The notes: generated by a model not told the origin, from the letters alone. Counted from the stretch's first letter, positions 50,551-61,015 are shown. The stretch is 64,000 bases of DNA from Actinomyces sp. B33 (GCF_028437565.1 NZ_JAMRYR010000004.1:248001-312000); one strand, 5' to 3'. Made by a program: numbers and translations.

Positions 50551-52049
50551 AGGACCTCGACCCGCTGGAGCTCGCCCGCCTGCTCACCGGGCGGCGCGAG
50601 GACGGCCCCGATGCGGCCCGGCTGACCCGGGCCGACCGCGGACTGCTCGTGCGGGCCCTGCCCGCCTGGCCCTTCGTCCTGTCCTTCGCGGGATTCCTCG
50701 CGGCCTGGGCGCTGGGGATCGGGGACCTGATATGGCCGGTCGCCGCGCTCCTGATGGTCTTCAGCTGGGCGGGGGCGACGAACCTCTCCCTCCCCCCGGC
50801 GACGGCCCTGTGGGGGCTCTTCCTCCTGTGGGCGACGGCCTCGCTCGTCATGAACGACACGGCGGGGCGCCTGATCGGGGCCCTGTACCGCGTCGTCCTG
50901 TACGCCTCGGCGGGCGTGATCTACGTCCACCTGCACAACGCCCGGCGGCGGATCCCGATCCGCGTCGTCACGTCGGCGATGACGTGGTTCCTCCTGTCCG
51001 TCACCGCCGGCGGCTTCCTGGGGATGGCCTTCCCCTCGCTCGTCCTGCGCACCCCGATGTCGTGGGTCGTCCCCGGCGCTCTGGCGTCGAACGACCTCGT
51101 CCACGACATGGTCTTCAGGCGGACGGCCCAGTGGAACCCCGAGGCGTGGAACCAGGTGGCGCCCCGCCCCTCGGCCCCGTTCCTCTACGCGAATCAGTGG
51201 GGCAACGTCTACTCCCTCGTGCTGCCCCTGGCCGTGCTCAACATCGTGTACGCGAGGACGCTGGCGCGCCGGGTCGCCACCGCCCTCGTCGTCCTCGCCT
51301 CGTTCGTCCCGGCGGCGGCCACCCAGAACCGGGGGATGGCCATCGGGCTGCTCGTCGTCCTCGCCTGGACGGGGGTTCAGGCGCTGCGCAGGGGGCGGGC
51401 CGCCCCGGTGATCGCCGGCGCGGCCGTCCTGGTGCTGGCGGCGCTCGCGTGGGTCGTCTCCCCGGCGTCGGAGGCGTTCTTCCACCGCCTCGAGGCCTCC
51501 CCGTCGACGACCGACCGCTACGAGCTGTACCGGCTCACCATCGAATCCGTCCTCCAGTCGCCGCTCCTGGGATGGGGGTCTCCCCGGCCGGCCGGGTCGG
51601 CGTGGCTGCCCTCGGTGGGGACCCAGGGGCAGCTCTGGCTCCTCATGCAGTCCCACGGATTCGTCGGCCTGGGGCTCTTCCTCGCGTTCTTCCTCGTCCT
51701 GGCGGTGCGCGCCGCGAGGCGGACCGACGCCTGCGGGGCCGTCGCCGGGGGAGTGATCGCGGCCACGCTCGTCGAGACCGTGTACTACGGGATGACGTCC
51801 GGCCTGGCGGTCTCCATGGTCGCCGCCGCGCTCGTCGCGCGCCCCGAGGAGGAGCTGACCAGGTCGCACGGCCCGGCGCCGGCTCCCCCGGGCTCGCGCC
51901 CTCCCGCGCGCACGCGGGCGGAGGAACGGATCGAGCGCGCCCGGGGGCGGACGAGGAGAGCCGCCGGGGAGCCGCTCGTCCGGGGAGGCGGGCGGCGCTC
52001 GGCGGCGCTCCGGGGCTCGGGCGGCGACGAGGGCGATCGCCGTCCCTGA
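50547..52049 (+). CDS. Wzy/O-antigen-ligase-like membrane polymerase
   Basis: 500 aa with about 10-12 membrane helices and a large loop (about 180-215; DMVFRRTAQWNPEAWNQ), plus the TQNRGMAIGLLVVL and late ESVLQSPLLGWGSPRP segments typical of the O-antigen ligase/polymerase superfamily. Likely polymerises or ligates lipid-linked repeat units outside the membrane. The C-terminal 60 residues are Arg-rich and cytosolic; its final GDEGDRRP is shared exactly with RimI. GTG start overlaps the upstream stop. Confidence 0.85.
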   Translation: MKDLDPLELARLLTGRREDGPDAARLTRADRGLLVRALPAWPFVLSFAGFLAAWALGIGDLIWPVAALLMVFSWAGATNLSLPPATALWGLFLLWATASLVMNDTAGRLIGALYRVVLYASAGVIYVHLHNARRRIPIRVVTSAMTWFLLSVTAGGFLGMAFPSLVLRTPMSWVVPGALASNDLVHDMVFRRTAQWNPEAWNQVAPRPSAPFLYANQWGNVYSLVLPLAVLNIVYARTLARRVATALVVLASFVPAAATQNRGMAIGLLVVLAWTGVQALRRGRAAPVIAGAAVLVLAALAWVVSPASEAFFHRLEASPSTTDRYELYRLTIESVLQSPLLGWGSPRPAGSAWLPSVGTQGQLWLLMQSHGFVGLGLFLAFFLVLAVRAARRTDACGAVAGGVIAATLVETVYYGMTSGLAVSMVAAALVARPEEELTRSHGPAPAPPGSRPPARTRAEERIERARGRTRRAAGEPLVRGGGRRSAALRGSGGDEGDRRP

Positions 52050-52050
52050 C
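52021..52050 (+). repeat. 30-bp exact direct repeat at the end of the Wzy-like gene
   Basis: Identical to 31891-31920 (the rimI tail), same frame and stop codon. The pair brackets the whole FHA/kinase and polysaccharide segment. Confidence 0.9.
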
Positions 52051-52057
52051 CGGCGCT

Positions 52058-52116
52058 GCCCCCGCCCCGCGAAATTGGAAACGCACTATTGCGCAAAACG
52101 GGGTCGGGGCGGGGGC
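52058..52116. other. Inverted repeat after the Wzy-like gene
   Basis: GCCCCCGCCCCG (52058-52069) is the exact reverse complement of CGGGGCGGGGGC (52105-52116); the 35-nt loop contains the palindrome TTGCGCAA (52089-52096). It may terminate the plus-strand polysaccharide transcript, though no T tract follows. Confidence 0.45.
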
Positions 52117-52257
52117 GCCCGAGGCGGCGGCGGGCGCGGGGCCGACGAGGGGGTCCGGGACCGGCGAGGGGCGCCAATACGCCGAAAACGACAGTGTGTC
52201 GTCAAGGCGTCGGAAGGGTCCAGACGTGGGTCCCAGATCGCCCCTGAAGCCGGTGGA

Positions 52258-52263
52258 TAGGGT
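52258..52263 (+). promoter_or_regulatory. -10 box for leaderless sdhC mRNA
   Basis: TAGGGT ends 6 nt before the sdhC ATG (52270). The upstream region has no Shine-Dalgarno at the right place. Confidence 0.5.
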
Positions 52264-52269
52264 GGGCGC

Positions 52270-52974
52270 ATGGCCACAACAAACGTCGCAACGAAGAAGC
52301 GCCGAGCGTGGACCACCAGCGTGTTCGTCAAGCAGCTGATGGCCATCTCGGGCTTCGTCTTCGTCTTCTTCCTGCTCTTCCACTCCTACGGCAACCTCAA
52401 GATGTTCCTCGGCGAGGAGGCCTACAACCACTACGCCGAGTGGCTGCACTCCGAGGCGTTCGTGCCGATCTTCCCGCACGGTGGATTCCTGTGGGTGTTC
52501 CGCGCCGCGATGATGCTGATGCTCGTCATCCACCTCTTCGCCGCCGCCTACACGTGGAAGCGCTCGCGCCGCGCCCGCCGCACCCGCTACGTGGTCAAGA
52601 AGTCCGTGACGAACTCCTACGCCGCCCGGACGATGCGCGCGACCGGCACGGTCCTCCTCTTCGGCATCGTGTTCCACCTCCTGCACTTCACGACCGGGAC
52701 CATCAAGACGAACTTCACCGCCGACGCCCTGCCCTACGAGCGGATGGTCAACTCCTTCCAGTCGCCGCTGCTCGTCCTCGTCTACGCGCTCTTCGTCTTC
52801 AGCGCGTGCCTGCACGTCTCCCACGGCTTCTGGTCGATGTTCCAGTCGCTGGGCTGGGTCCGTCCCTCCACCCGCAAGCTGATGATCGTCCTGTCCGGAC
52901 TCGTCGGCGCCGTGATCTTCGTGATGTTCATGGCCCCGCCGCTCGGCATCGTCGCCGGCTTGATCACGCTCTGA
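52270..52974 (+). CDS. sdhC: Succinate dehydrogenase cytochrome b subunit
   Basis: 234 aa with five membrane helices and several histidines ([45 protein letters not shown]) suited to ligate two haems, as in the type B succinate:menaquinone oxidoreductases of actinobacteria. It anchors SdhA/B to the membrane and passes electrons to menaquinone. First gene of sdhCAB. Confidence 0.94.
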   Translation: MATTNVATKKRRAWTTSVFVKQLMAISGFVFVFFLLFHSYGNLKMFLGEEAYNHYAEWLHSEAFVPIFPHGGFLWVFRAAMMLMLVIHLFAAAYTWKRSRRARRTRYVVKKSVTNSYAARTMRATGTVLLFGIVFHLLHFTTGTIKTNFTADALPYERMVNSFQSPLLVLVYALFVFSACLHVSHGFWSMFQSLGWVRPSTRKLMIVLSGLVGAVIFVMFMAPPLGIVAGLITL

Positions 52975-52990
52975 GGAAGGCCTGACAAAC

Positions 52991-54966
<1,976 letters not shown>

Positions 54967-54970
<4 letters not shown>

Positions 54971-55710
54971 ACCTGACACTGAAGATCTGGCGCCAGAACG
55001 GTCCCGAGGACCGCGGCGCGATGCACGAGTACCAGGTCAAGGGGATCTCCGAGGAGTCCTCGTTCCTGGAGATGCTCGACGTTCTCAACGAAGAGCTGTT
55101 CGCCCGCGGCGAGGAGCCGATCGCCTTCGACTCCGACTGCCGCGAGGGCATCTGCGGCCAGTGCGGCATCGTCATCAACGGCGTCGCCCACGGCCCGGAG
55201 GTGACGACGACCTGCCAGCTCCACATGCGGACCTTCCACGACGGGGACACGATCACCATCGAGCCGTGGCGCGCCGAGGCGTTCCCGGTCATCAAGGACC
55301 TGGTCGTCAACCGCTCGGCCCTCGACCGGATCATCCAGGCGGGCGGCTACATCTCCGTCAACACGGGCGCGGCCCCCGACGCCCACGCGACCCCGGTCCC
55401 CAAGCAGGACGCGGAGCGCGCGTTCGAGGCCGCCGCGTGCATCGGCTGCGGCGCGTGCGTCGCGGCGTGCCCCAACGCCTCGGCGATGCTCTTCACATCG
55501 GCGAAGGTCACGCACCTCCAGCTCCTGCCCCAGGGCAAGCCGGAGAACTACACGCGCGTCGTCAACATGCTCAACCAGATGGACGAGGAGGGCTTCGGCA
55601 CCTGCACGAACATCGGCGAGTGCGCGGCCGTGTGCCCCAAGCAGATCCCCCTCGACGTGATCTCGACGCTCAACCGCCAGCTCGGCAAGGCCGCCCTCAA
55701 AGGCGTGTGA
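54967..55710 (+). CDS. sdhB: Succinate dehydrogenase iron-sulfur subunit
   Basis: 247 aa. Cysteine sets for three clusters are visible: [2Fe-2S] ([11 protein letters not shown] plus a later TTTC), [4Fe-4S] ([13 protein letters not shown]) and [3Fe-4S] ([12 protein letters not shown]). Transfers electrons from FAD in SdhA to the haems of SdhC. GTG start in a GTGA overlap. Confidence 0.97.
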
Positions 55711-55722
55711 CCCGAACGGCGC

Positions 55723-55770
55723 GACGGGGCCCCGACCGGAACATCCCGGTCGGGGCCCCGTCGTTCTCGT
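55723..55770 (+). terminator. Intrinsic terminator after sdhCAB
   Basis: A perfect 17-bp stem (55723-55739 with 55746-55762) and 6-nt loop, rich in GGGGCCCCG, followed by GTTCTCGT, 12 nt after the sdhB stop. Confidence 0.85.
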
Positions 55771-55880
55771 CGCAGTCCTCGCCGTCAGGGCCGGCGGCCG
55801 GACGGCGGCTGCCGGATCGTTCGTCGCGCTCGGGCGGTCGACGGTCTACGATCGATGGACGACGACTCCGGGGAGGTCCG

Positions 55881-56435
55881 ATGACGAATCCGACTGAGCG
55901 TCCCCGATCGCCCTATGAGAGGGACGAGCCGCCCCGCTACGACGTGCAGACCTGGCGCAAGGTCGCCTATTACGGCGGAGCCGTCCTGCAGGGCGTCGGG
56001 GTAGTGATGTTCTTCTCCGTGTTCTTCTCGTTCTTCCGCTTCTTCCGGGCCATGTCCTCGACGTTCGGGACCGGGAGCGCCGTCGACGGCCCCCACTTCA
56101 TGAGCCCGTTGGGGATGTTCCCCTTCGCTTTCGTCGGGATTCTCCTGATCGGTGCGGGCCAGTGGGTGCGCAATGTCGGCAAACGGGGCCTGGCCGGTTC
56201 GGGCGTCATCTTGTCGCCCGAGGGCGAGGCGCGCGACGCCGAGCCGTGGAAGCGCTCGGAGGGCGCGCAGGACCAGGACAGGCTCGAAGAGGTGCCGATC
56301 CTGCGCGATGCCGTCGCTCGGCTCGGCTCGGTCGCCCCTGACGTGCGCGTCCGATGCCCGAAGTGCGCCTATGTGGAGACGGAGGACGCGCGGTTCTGCT
56401 CGGCGTGCGGGGCGCCGATGATCGGCGGCGCCTGA
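55881..56435 (+). CDS. Two-helix membrane protein with C-terminal zinc ribbon
   Basis: 184 aa. Membrane helices at about 30-55 and 72-95; the C-terminal end has a zinc-ribbon motif RCPKCAYVETEDARFCSACG (CxxC...CxxC). GGGGAGG precedes the ATG at 55881. Proteins of this layout are common and uncharacterised in actinobacteria. No operon partner is evident. Confidence 0.75.
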   Translation: MTNPTERPRSPYERDEPPRYDVQTWRKVAYYGGAVLQGVGVVMFFSVFFSFFRFFRAMSSTFGTGSAVDGPHFMSPLGMFPFAFVGILLIGAGQWVRNVGKRGLAGSGVILSPEGEARDAEPWKRSEGAQDQDRLEEVPILRDAVARLGSVAPDVRVRCPKCAYVETEDARFCSACGAPMIGGA

Positions 56436-56685
56436 GGTCGACGGGGTTCGCTGTCGGCGCGCCTCGGGGGATCCGGGTTCGGGACCGCGGTCGTGGGCTC
56501 GTCGAGGTGCGCTGAGAATCTGAGGAGGCGGTTCGTCAGCGGCGCCGGTGGCTGGAGCGCGGCGAGGTCGGGGGCGTCTCGCGGGGCGGTGTTGTCCTGC
56601 CCGATCGGGCTGTCGCGGCCGTCCTCGTGCCGTCATGGTCCTCGCACCGTCTAGCATGGAGGGGAACTCGATCCGGGAGGACCCC

Positions 56686-56946
56686 ATGAGCACTCAGACC
56701 GCGCCCGACTCGTCGCAGGCCTCGACGCGCTACCGCGCCGGGACGTGGATCGGCATCGGCGCGATGGTGATCTTCGGCGTCCTGTCGCTGGTCCTCATCT
56801 GCGGCGTGATTGTCGGCCCCGCCGATCTCAAGCCCTACGCGGACTCGCTCTTCCCGTGGTCCCTGGGAGCCCTGGCGGTCTCCGGCGTCGGCATGCTCCT
56901 CGCCTCGGCCCGCCGCCCCCGCGACCCGGCCTCCGAGGACGACTGA
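56686..56946 (+). CDS. Small two-helix membrane protein
   Basis: 86 aa with hydrophobic segments at about 20-43 and 57-76 and a charged C-terminus. A TAGCAT -10-like box (56652-56657) and GGGAGG before the ATG support expression. Unknown function. The left copy of the 85-bp direct repeat begins 6 nt after its stop. Confidence 0.7.
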   Translation: MSTQTAPDSSQASTRYRAGTWIGIGAMVIFGVLSLVLICGVIVGPADLKPYADSLFPWSLGALAVSGVGMLLASARRPRDPASEDD

Positions 56947-56951
56947 CCTCT

Positions 56952-57036
56952 CCCAGGAGTCCGCGGCAGCGGTACCGGCGCCTGCCGCAGTGAGCTTCCC
57001 ACCCTACTTCACACATAACATCCCACTGTGGGAAGT
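56952..57036 (+). repeat. Left copy of the 85-bp direct repeat around the AlbA_2 gene
   Basis: Matches 58451-58535 with two substitutions, offset exactly 1,499 bp. It encodes, out of context, the last codons of the AlbA_2 protein (RSPRQRYRRLPQ and stop), followed by the start of the TTCCCAC/GTGGGAA array. A 3' relic of a second AlbA_2-like gene is the simplest reading. Confidence 0.9.
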
Positions 57037-57057
57037 AAGTGGTATGTTGAGTGGTAT
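56996..57057. promoter_or_regulatory. Half-site array overlapping the AlbA_2 gene start (partial copy)
   Basis: Forward half-sites TTCCCAC (56996), TTCACAC (57008) and ATCCCAC (57020), centre T at 57027, then GTGGGAA (57028) and two degenerate GTGGTAT (57039, 57051). Spacing is 12 bp except 11 bp at one step. The candidate start codons of the AlbA_2 gene lie inside the last two units, so occupancy should block its own expression. Confidence 0.7.
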
Positions 57058-58492
57058 GTTGGTCGAAGACGTTGAGGAAATCGTCGCCCACCTGCGCGTC
57101 ACGGGATTCGATTCCCAAACGGTCGAAGTCAAGAGCGGCGTTGGCAAGGAGATTCGGCCGACGCTCAGCGCCTTTTCGAATAGTGGTGAGGGTCTGCTGA
57201 TCGTCGGATTGTCCGAAGCGGATGGATTCGCCCCGACCCCTGGATTCGATCCGGCCAGTGCGCAGAATCAATTGATCGCCAGATGCCAGCAAATGACACC
57301 GGTCGTCAGGCCGAGCATCGAGATCTACGACCTCGCAGGGTCGCCCCTCCTCATCGCCCGGATCGAGGAGATCCCGACTGTCGACAAGCCCTGTTTCGTC
57401 ACCGACCAGGGGCGTTACGGCGGCTCCTACCGCCGCACGGGCGATGGGGACCTGCGAATGAGCCAATACGAGGTCGATCGCCTGGTCGAGCAGCGAACCC
57501 AGCCGAAATGGGATGAGGAGCCCGTCGAAGAAGCCTCCCTCGACGATCTTGACGAAGAGGTCTTGGCCCCCTATCTGCGGGCCGAGCGGGAGCGGCGACC
57601 CAAGACGTTCGCCCACGGGGACGAGCAGGCCCTTGAGCATCTGAGGGTATGCAGGCAGAGCGCCCCTACTCTCGGAGCCCTTCTCGCCATGGGCGAGTAT
57701 CCCCAGGAGTTCTTCCCGCGATTGACCGTCACCTGGGCGATGTTCCCGGGGACGTCGAAGGCCGAGGTCCTTACGGGCGCTCGACTTCTCGACAGCGAGA
57801 CTCTGACCGGTCCCATTCCTGAACTCGTCGAACGGACGGTTGATCTCGTCGCGAAGAATATGCGGACCGGTGCGCTCATCGATGCGAAGTTCAGAACTGA
57901 AGTCCCGGACTATCCCTTGGTCGCCGTCAGGGAGGCGATCGTCAATGCGCTGATGCACCGCGACTACTCGCCGGTGGCCAGAGGCGCGCAAGTCCAGGTC
58001 AACCTGTTCGTCGACCGGCTGGAAATCACCAGCCCCGGCGGCCTGTACGGCAATACGACTCTCGCAACGCTGGGAAGTGCCGGGGTATCCGCGACTCGCA
58101 ACCAGCGCCTGGCGACCTTTTTGGAGACGGTTTCGTTGCCCGATGGTGGGATCGTCGCGGAGAATCGAGGGACCGGCATACAGGTGATTCAGGCGTCTCT
58201 CGCCGAGGCTCTCATGCCTCCCGCGGAGTTCAAGAGCGATCTGACCCACTTCACGGTGATCTTTCGGCGCCGGAGGGTTGCGCCGACTGAACGGTATGAG
58301 ACGTCGATGGATCGGGTTCGAGAGATCATCCTGCGGCGCGAGAGCGCGTCGACATCGGAGATCGTCAGCCTGACCGGGTTGAGCCGGACGTCTGTTCAGA
58401 ATGCGATCAACGAGCTCATCGACGCCGGGATCGTCGAGCCGACCGATCCACCCAGGAGTCCGCGGCAGCGGTACCGGCGCCTGCCGCAGTGA
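57056..58492 (+). CDS. AlbA_2/HATPase_c_4/wHTH regulator (COG2865-like, Schlafen-type AlbA domain)
   Basis: 478 aa from ATG 57056 (ATG 57044 adds 4 residues). The N-terminal AlbA_2 domain has VEVKSGVGKEIRPTLSAFSNSGEGLLIVGLSE. An ATPase-related domain follows (PLVAVREAIVNALMHRDYS, VDRLEITSPGGLYG, RNQRLATFLE, ENRGTGIQVI; about 285-415), then a winged helix (MDRVREIILRRESASTSEIVSLTGLSRTSVQNAI; about 425-475, cited by ends). Such proteins are annotated as DNA-binding regulators of unknown role; some relatives sit in defence loci. Repeat arrays at both ends suggest autoregulation. Confidence 0.85.
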   Translation: MLVEDVEEIVAHLRVTGFDSQTVEVKSGVGKEIRPTLSAFSNSGEGLLIVGLSEADGFAPTPGFDPASAQNQLIARCQQMTPVVRPSIEIYDLAGSPLLIARIEEIPTVDKPCFVTDQGRYGGSYRRTGDGDLRMSQYEVDRLVEQRTQPKWDEEPVEEASLDDLDEEVLAPYLRAERERRPKTFAHGDEQALEHLRVCRQSAPTLGALLAMGEYPQEFFPRLTVTWAMFPGTSKAEVLTGARLLDSETLTGPIPELVERTVDLVAKNMRTGALIDAKFRTEVPDYPLVAVREAIVNALMHRDYSPVARGAQVQVNLFVDRLEITSPGGLYGNTTLATLGSAGVSATRNQRLATFLETVSLPDGGIVAENRGTGIQVIQASLAEALMPPAEFKSDLTHFTVIFRRRRVAPTERYETSMDRVREIILRRESASTSEIVSLTGLSRTSVQNAINELIDAGIVEPTDPPRSPRQRYRRLPQ

Positions 58493-58535
58493 GCTTCCCA
58501 CCTTACTTCCCACATAACATCCCACTGTGGGAAGT
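58451..58535 (+). repeat. Right copy of the 85-bp direct repeat
   Basis: Covers the last 14 codons of the AlbA_2 gene and the first half of the operator-like array. Matches 56952-57036 with two substitutions; here the second half-site is the intact TTCCCAC. Confidence 0.9.
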
Positions 58536-58557
58536 TGAGTGGGAAGTTCGGTGGGAA
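58495..58557. promoter_or_regulatory. Symmetric array of six 7-bp half-sites, 12-bp period
   Basis: Half-sites TTCCCAC (58495), TTCCCAC (58507), ATCCCAC (58519), centre T at 58526, then GTGGGAA (58527), GTGGGAA (58539) and GTGGGAA (58551). Start positions are 12 bp apart on each side and the whole array has two-fold symmetry about 58526. It lies just after the AlbA_2 stop and about 135 bp before the tsaD -10. Confidence 0.8.
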
Positions 58558-58691
58558 GCTCGACGGTGAGCCGGGAGGACGGGCCCGGGCGGCGCAACCC
58601 CGATCCGCTCGCGGGACGCCGCCCGAGGACGCGGCGCGGAACCCCGGGAGCCCCCCGACGGGGCGGGCGCGAAGCCGCGTCCGGTGAGAAC

Positions 58692-58697
58692 TAGACT
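58692..58697 (+). promoter_or_regulatory. -10 box for leaderless tsaD mRNA
   Basis: TAGACT ends 6 nt before the tsaD GTG (58704). Having its own promoter fits its separation from tsaE-tsaB-rimI. Confidence 0.6.
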
Positions 58698-58703
58698 GGG
58701 CCC

Positions 58704-59762
58704 GTGACTCAACCACTCGTCCTCGGCATCGAATCCACCTGCGATGAAACGGGCGTCGCCCTCGTGCGCGGCCACGACCTGCTCGTCGACCGCACGGCGA
58801 CCTCGATGGACCAGTACGCCCGCTACGGCGGCATCATCCCCGAGATCGCCTCGCGCGCCCACCTCGAGTCCTTCCTGCCGACCCTCGACTCCGCCCTCGA
58901 CGAGGCGGGCGTCGGCCTCGACGAGATCGACGCGGTCGCCGTGGCCGCCGGCCCCGGCCTCGTCGGATCGCTGACCGTCGGCATCTGCGCCGCCAAGGCC
59001 CTCGCCTCCTCCATCGGCGCGCCCCTGTACGGCGTCAACCACGTCATCGGCCACCTCGCCGTCGACGCCGTCGCCGAGGGCCCCCTGCCGCAGCGCTTCA
59101 TCGGCCTCGTCGTCTCCGGCGGCCACTCGAACATCCTCCTCGTCGAGGATCTCGCCACCGACGTGCGCGAACTTGGCGGCACCCTCGACGACGCGGCCGG
59201 AGAGGCCTTCGACAAGGTCGGGCGCCTCCTCGACCTGCCCTACCCGGGCGGACCCCACGTCGATCGGCTCTCCCAGCAGGGCGACCGCTCGGCGATCCGC
59301 TTCCCGCGCGGCCTGGCCGCCGGCAAGGACAAGGACCGCCACAAGTACGACTTCTCCTTCTCCGGACTCAAGACCGCGGTCGCCCGCTACGTCGAGGGCG
59401 CGCGCGAGCGCGGCGAGCGGATCGACGCCGCCGACGTGTGCGCGGGCTTTTCCGAGGCCGTCAACGACTCGCTGACCGCCAAGGCGGTGCGCGCCGCCCT
59501 CGACACCGGCTGCGGCACGATCGTCGTCGGCGGGGGGTTCTCCGCGAACTCGCGGCTGCGGGCCCTGATCGGCGAGCGGGCCGCGGCCGCGGGACTGAGC
59601 GTGCGGATGCCCCCGCTGCGCTTCTGCACGGACAACGGCGCGCAGATCGCGGCGATGGGGTCGGCGCTCGTGCGCGCGGGGGTCGCGCCCTCCGACTGGG
59701 ACTTCTCCCCGGATTCGGGGATGCCGTTGACGCAGACGTGGATGGCGCCCGCCGGGAGCTGA
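58704..59762 (+). CDS. tsaD: tRNA N6-adenosine threonylcarbamoyltransferase TsaD
   Basis: 352 aa. ASKHA-fold metalloenzyme that attaches the threonylcarbamoyl group to A37 of tRNAs. Visible: LGIESTCDETGVALV, IPEIASRAHLE, VAAGPGLVGSLTVGI, the metal-binding NHVIGHLAVD, GGTLDDAAGEAFDKVGRLL and a C-terminal GGGFSANSRLR with NGAQIAAMGS. Starts GTG at 58704. It works with the tsaE-tsaB products encoded 27 kb upstream. Confidence 0.96.
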   Translation: MTQPLVLGIESTCDETGVALVRGHDLLVDRTATSMDQYARYGGIIPEIASRAHLESFLPTLDSALDEAGVGLDEIDAVAVAAGPGLVGSLTVGICAAKALASSIGAPLYGVNHVIGHLAVDAVAEGPLPQRFIGLVVSGGHSNILLVEDLATDVRELGGTLDDAAGEAFDKVGRLLDLPYPGGPHVDRLSQQGDRSAIRFPRGLAAGKDKDRHKYDFSFSGLKTAVARYVEGARERGERIDAADVCAGFSEAVNDSLTAKAVRAALDTGCGTIVVGGGFSANSRLRALIGERAAAAGLSVRMPPLRFCTDNGAQIAAMGSALVRAGVAPSDWDFSPDSGMPLTQTWMAPAGS

Positions 59763-59804
59763 GGCGCGACGAGGGGGCGGCCGGGCCCGTTCGGGGAGGG
59801 CCCC

Positions 59805-60974
59805 TCACGTGTCGCGACGGCGCGTGAGGAATTCCCGTGGGGCGATCGGCCGGCCGAGGCTCATCTCGGCGCGCATGAGATCGACGACCGCGTCTACGCC
59901 CGCGCGCGCGGCGACGACGCGCTGACGTTCGTAGGAGGCCCCGATCGTCATGATCTGGGCGATGGAGTCGAGCTCGCCCGCGCAGTCCAGATCGTCGGCG
60001 ATCGGCCGGAGTCGGTCGACGAGATCGTCGATCGCCGCCCGAGCGCCGATCGACCCGCCGGATTCGTCGGTGATGAGATCGGCCTCGAGCCCGTAGCGGG
60101 CGGTGCGCCACTTGTTCTCGGCGATGAACCAGTCGGGGATCGCCGGAAGGGCCAGGCCGGCGTCGAGCCTGCGCGAGAAGTCCTCGACGAGGCAGTGGGT
60201 CAGCGCGGCGAAGGCCCCGACTTCGGCGAGATTGGTCGCCGAGTCGAAGGCCCTCACCTCGATGGTCCCGAGCCGCGGCGAGGGACGGATGTCCCAGCGG
60301 ACTTCGTCGAAGACGCTGATCGCGCCCGCCCGGATCATGCCGTCGGCGTAGGCCTCCAGGTCGTTCCACGTGGAGAATCGTCGCGGGATGCCCGCCGCCG
60401 GGAGCTGCTGGAAGAGCATCGCCCGATTGCTCGCGTAGGCGGTGTCCTCGCCGGACCAGAAGGGGGACGACGCGGCGATGGCCTGGAGGTGCCCGAGATG
60501 GGCGACGAGGGCGTCCTGGATCGGCAGGACTTTGCGCCTGTCCTCGATGCCGACGTGGACGTGGACGCCGTATAGGAGCATTTGACGGCCCCAATGCCGT
60601 GTCCGTTCGACGAGGCGGGTGTAGCGGTCCGAACCGGTGACGATCTGGCGGCTGGGGCGCGCGAAGGGGTGAGTCCCGGCCGACACGAGATCGATGCCGA
60701 GTTCGCGGGCGAAGGGGCTGAGGAAATCGATGGCCTCGGTGAGATCGGCGAGGCATCGGGAGACGGACGAACGGGGCAGTGAGGTCACCTCAATCGTGTT
60801 GAGGAACATCTCACGGTGGATGTTCTCGCGCGCAGCCCGTTCGGAGTCGAGTCCGGCCCGCTGGAGGATCGTGTCGGCTGCCTGGCGCAGGTCGCGGGAG
60901 TTCTCGTCGACGAGTTGGAGCTCCCATTCGATGCCGAGGCTGGAACGTTCGGAATGGGCGAAGGTCAAGGTCAT
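59805..60974 (-). CDS. Carboxylate-amine ligase (YbdK/GCS2 family)
   Basis: 389 aa. Begins with the ATP-grasp-like glutamate-cysteine ligase motif SLGIEWELQLVDENSRDL; also VHVGIEDRR, SSPFWSGEDTAYASNRAML and SPRLGTIEVRAFD. Members ligate glutamate to cysteine or another amine; in actinobacteria the physiological product is often unknown. It converges with tsaD; the 42-bp gap holds a GGGCCC inverted repeat that may terminate both. Confidence 0.88.
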   Translation of the reverse strand: MTLTFAHSERSSLGIEWELQLVDENSRDLRQAADTILQRAGLDSERAARENIHREMFLNTIEVTSLPRSSVSRCLADLTEAIDFLSPFARELGIDLVSAGTHPFARPSRQIVTGSDRYTRLVERTRHWGRQMLLYGVHVHVGIEDRRKVLPIQDALVAHLGHLQAIAASSPFWSGEDTAYASNRAMLFQQLPAAGIPRRFSTWNDLEAYADGMIRAGAISVFDEVRWDIRPSPRLGTIEVRAFDSATNLAEVGAFAALTHCLVEDFSRRLDAGLALPAIPDWFIAENKWRTARYGLEADLITDESGGSIGARAAIDDLVDRLRPIADDLDCAGELDSIAQIMTIGASYERQRVVAARAGVDAVVDLMRAEMSLGRPIAPREFLTRRRDT

Positions 60975-61015
60975 CGGGCGGTGCCCTTCGGTCAGTGGTG
61001 CGCATGGCGGTCGTG

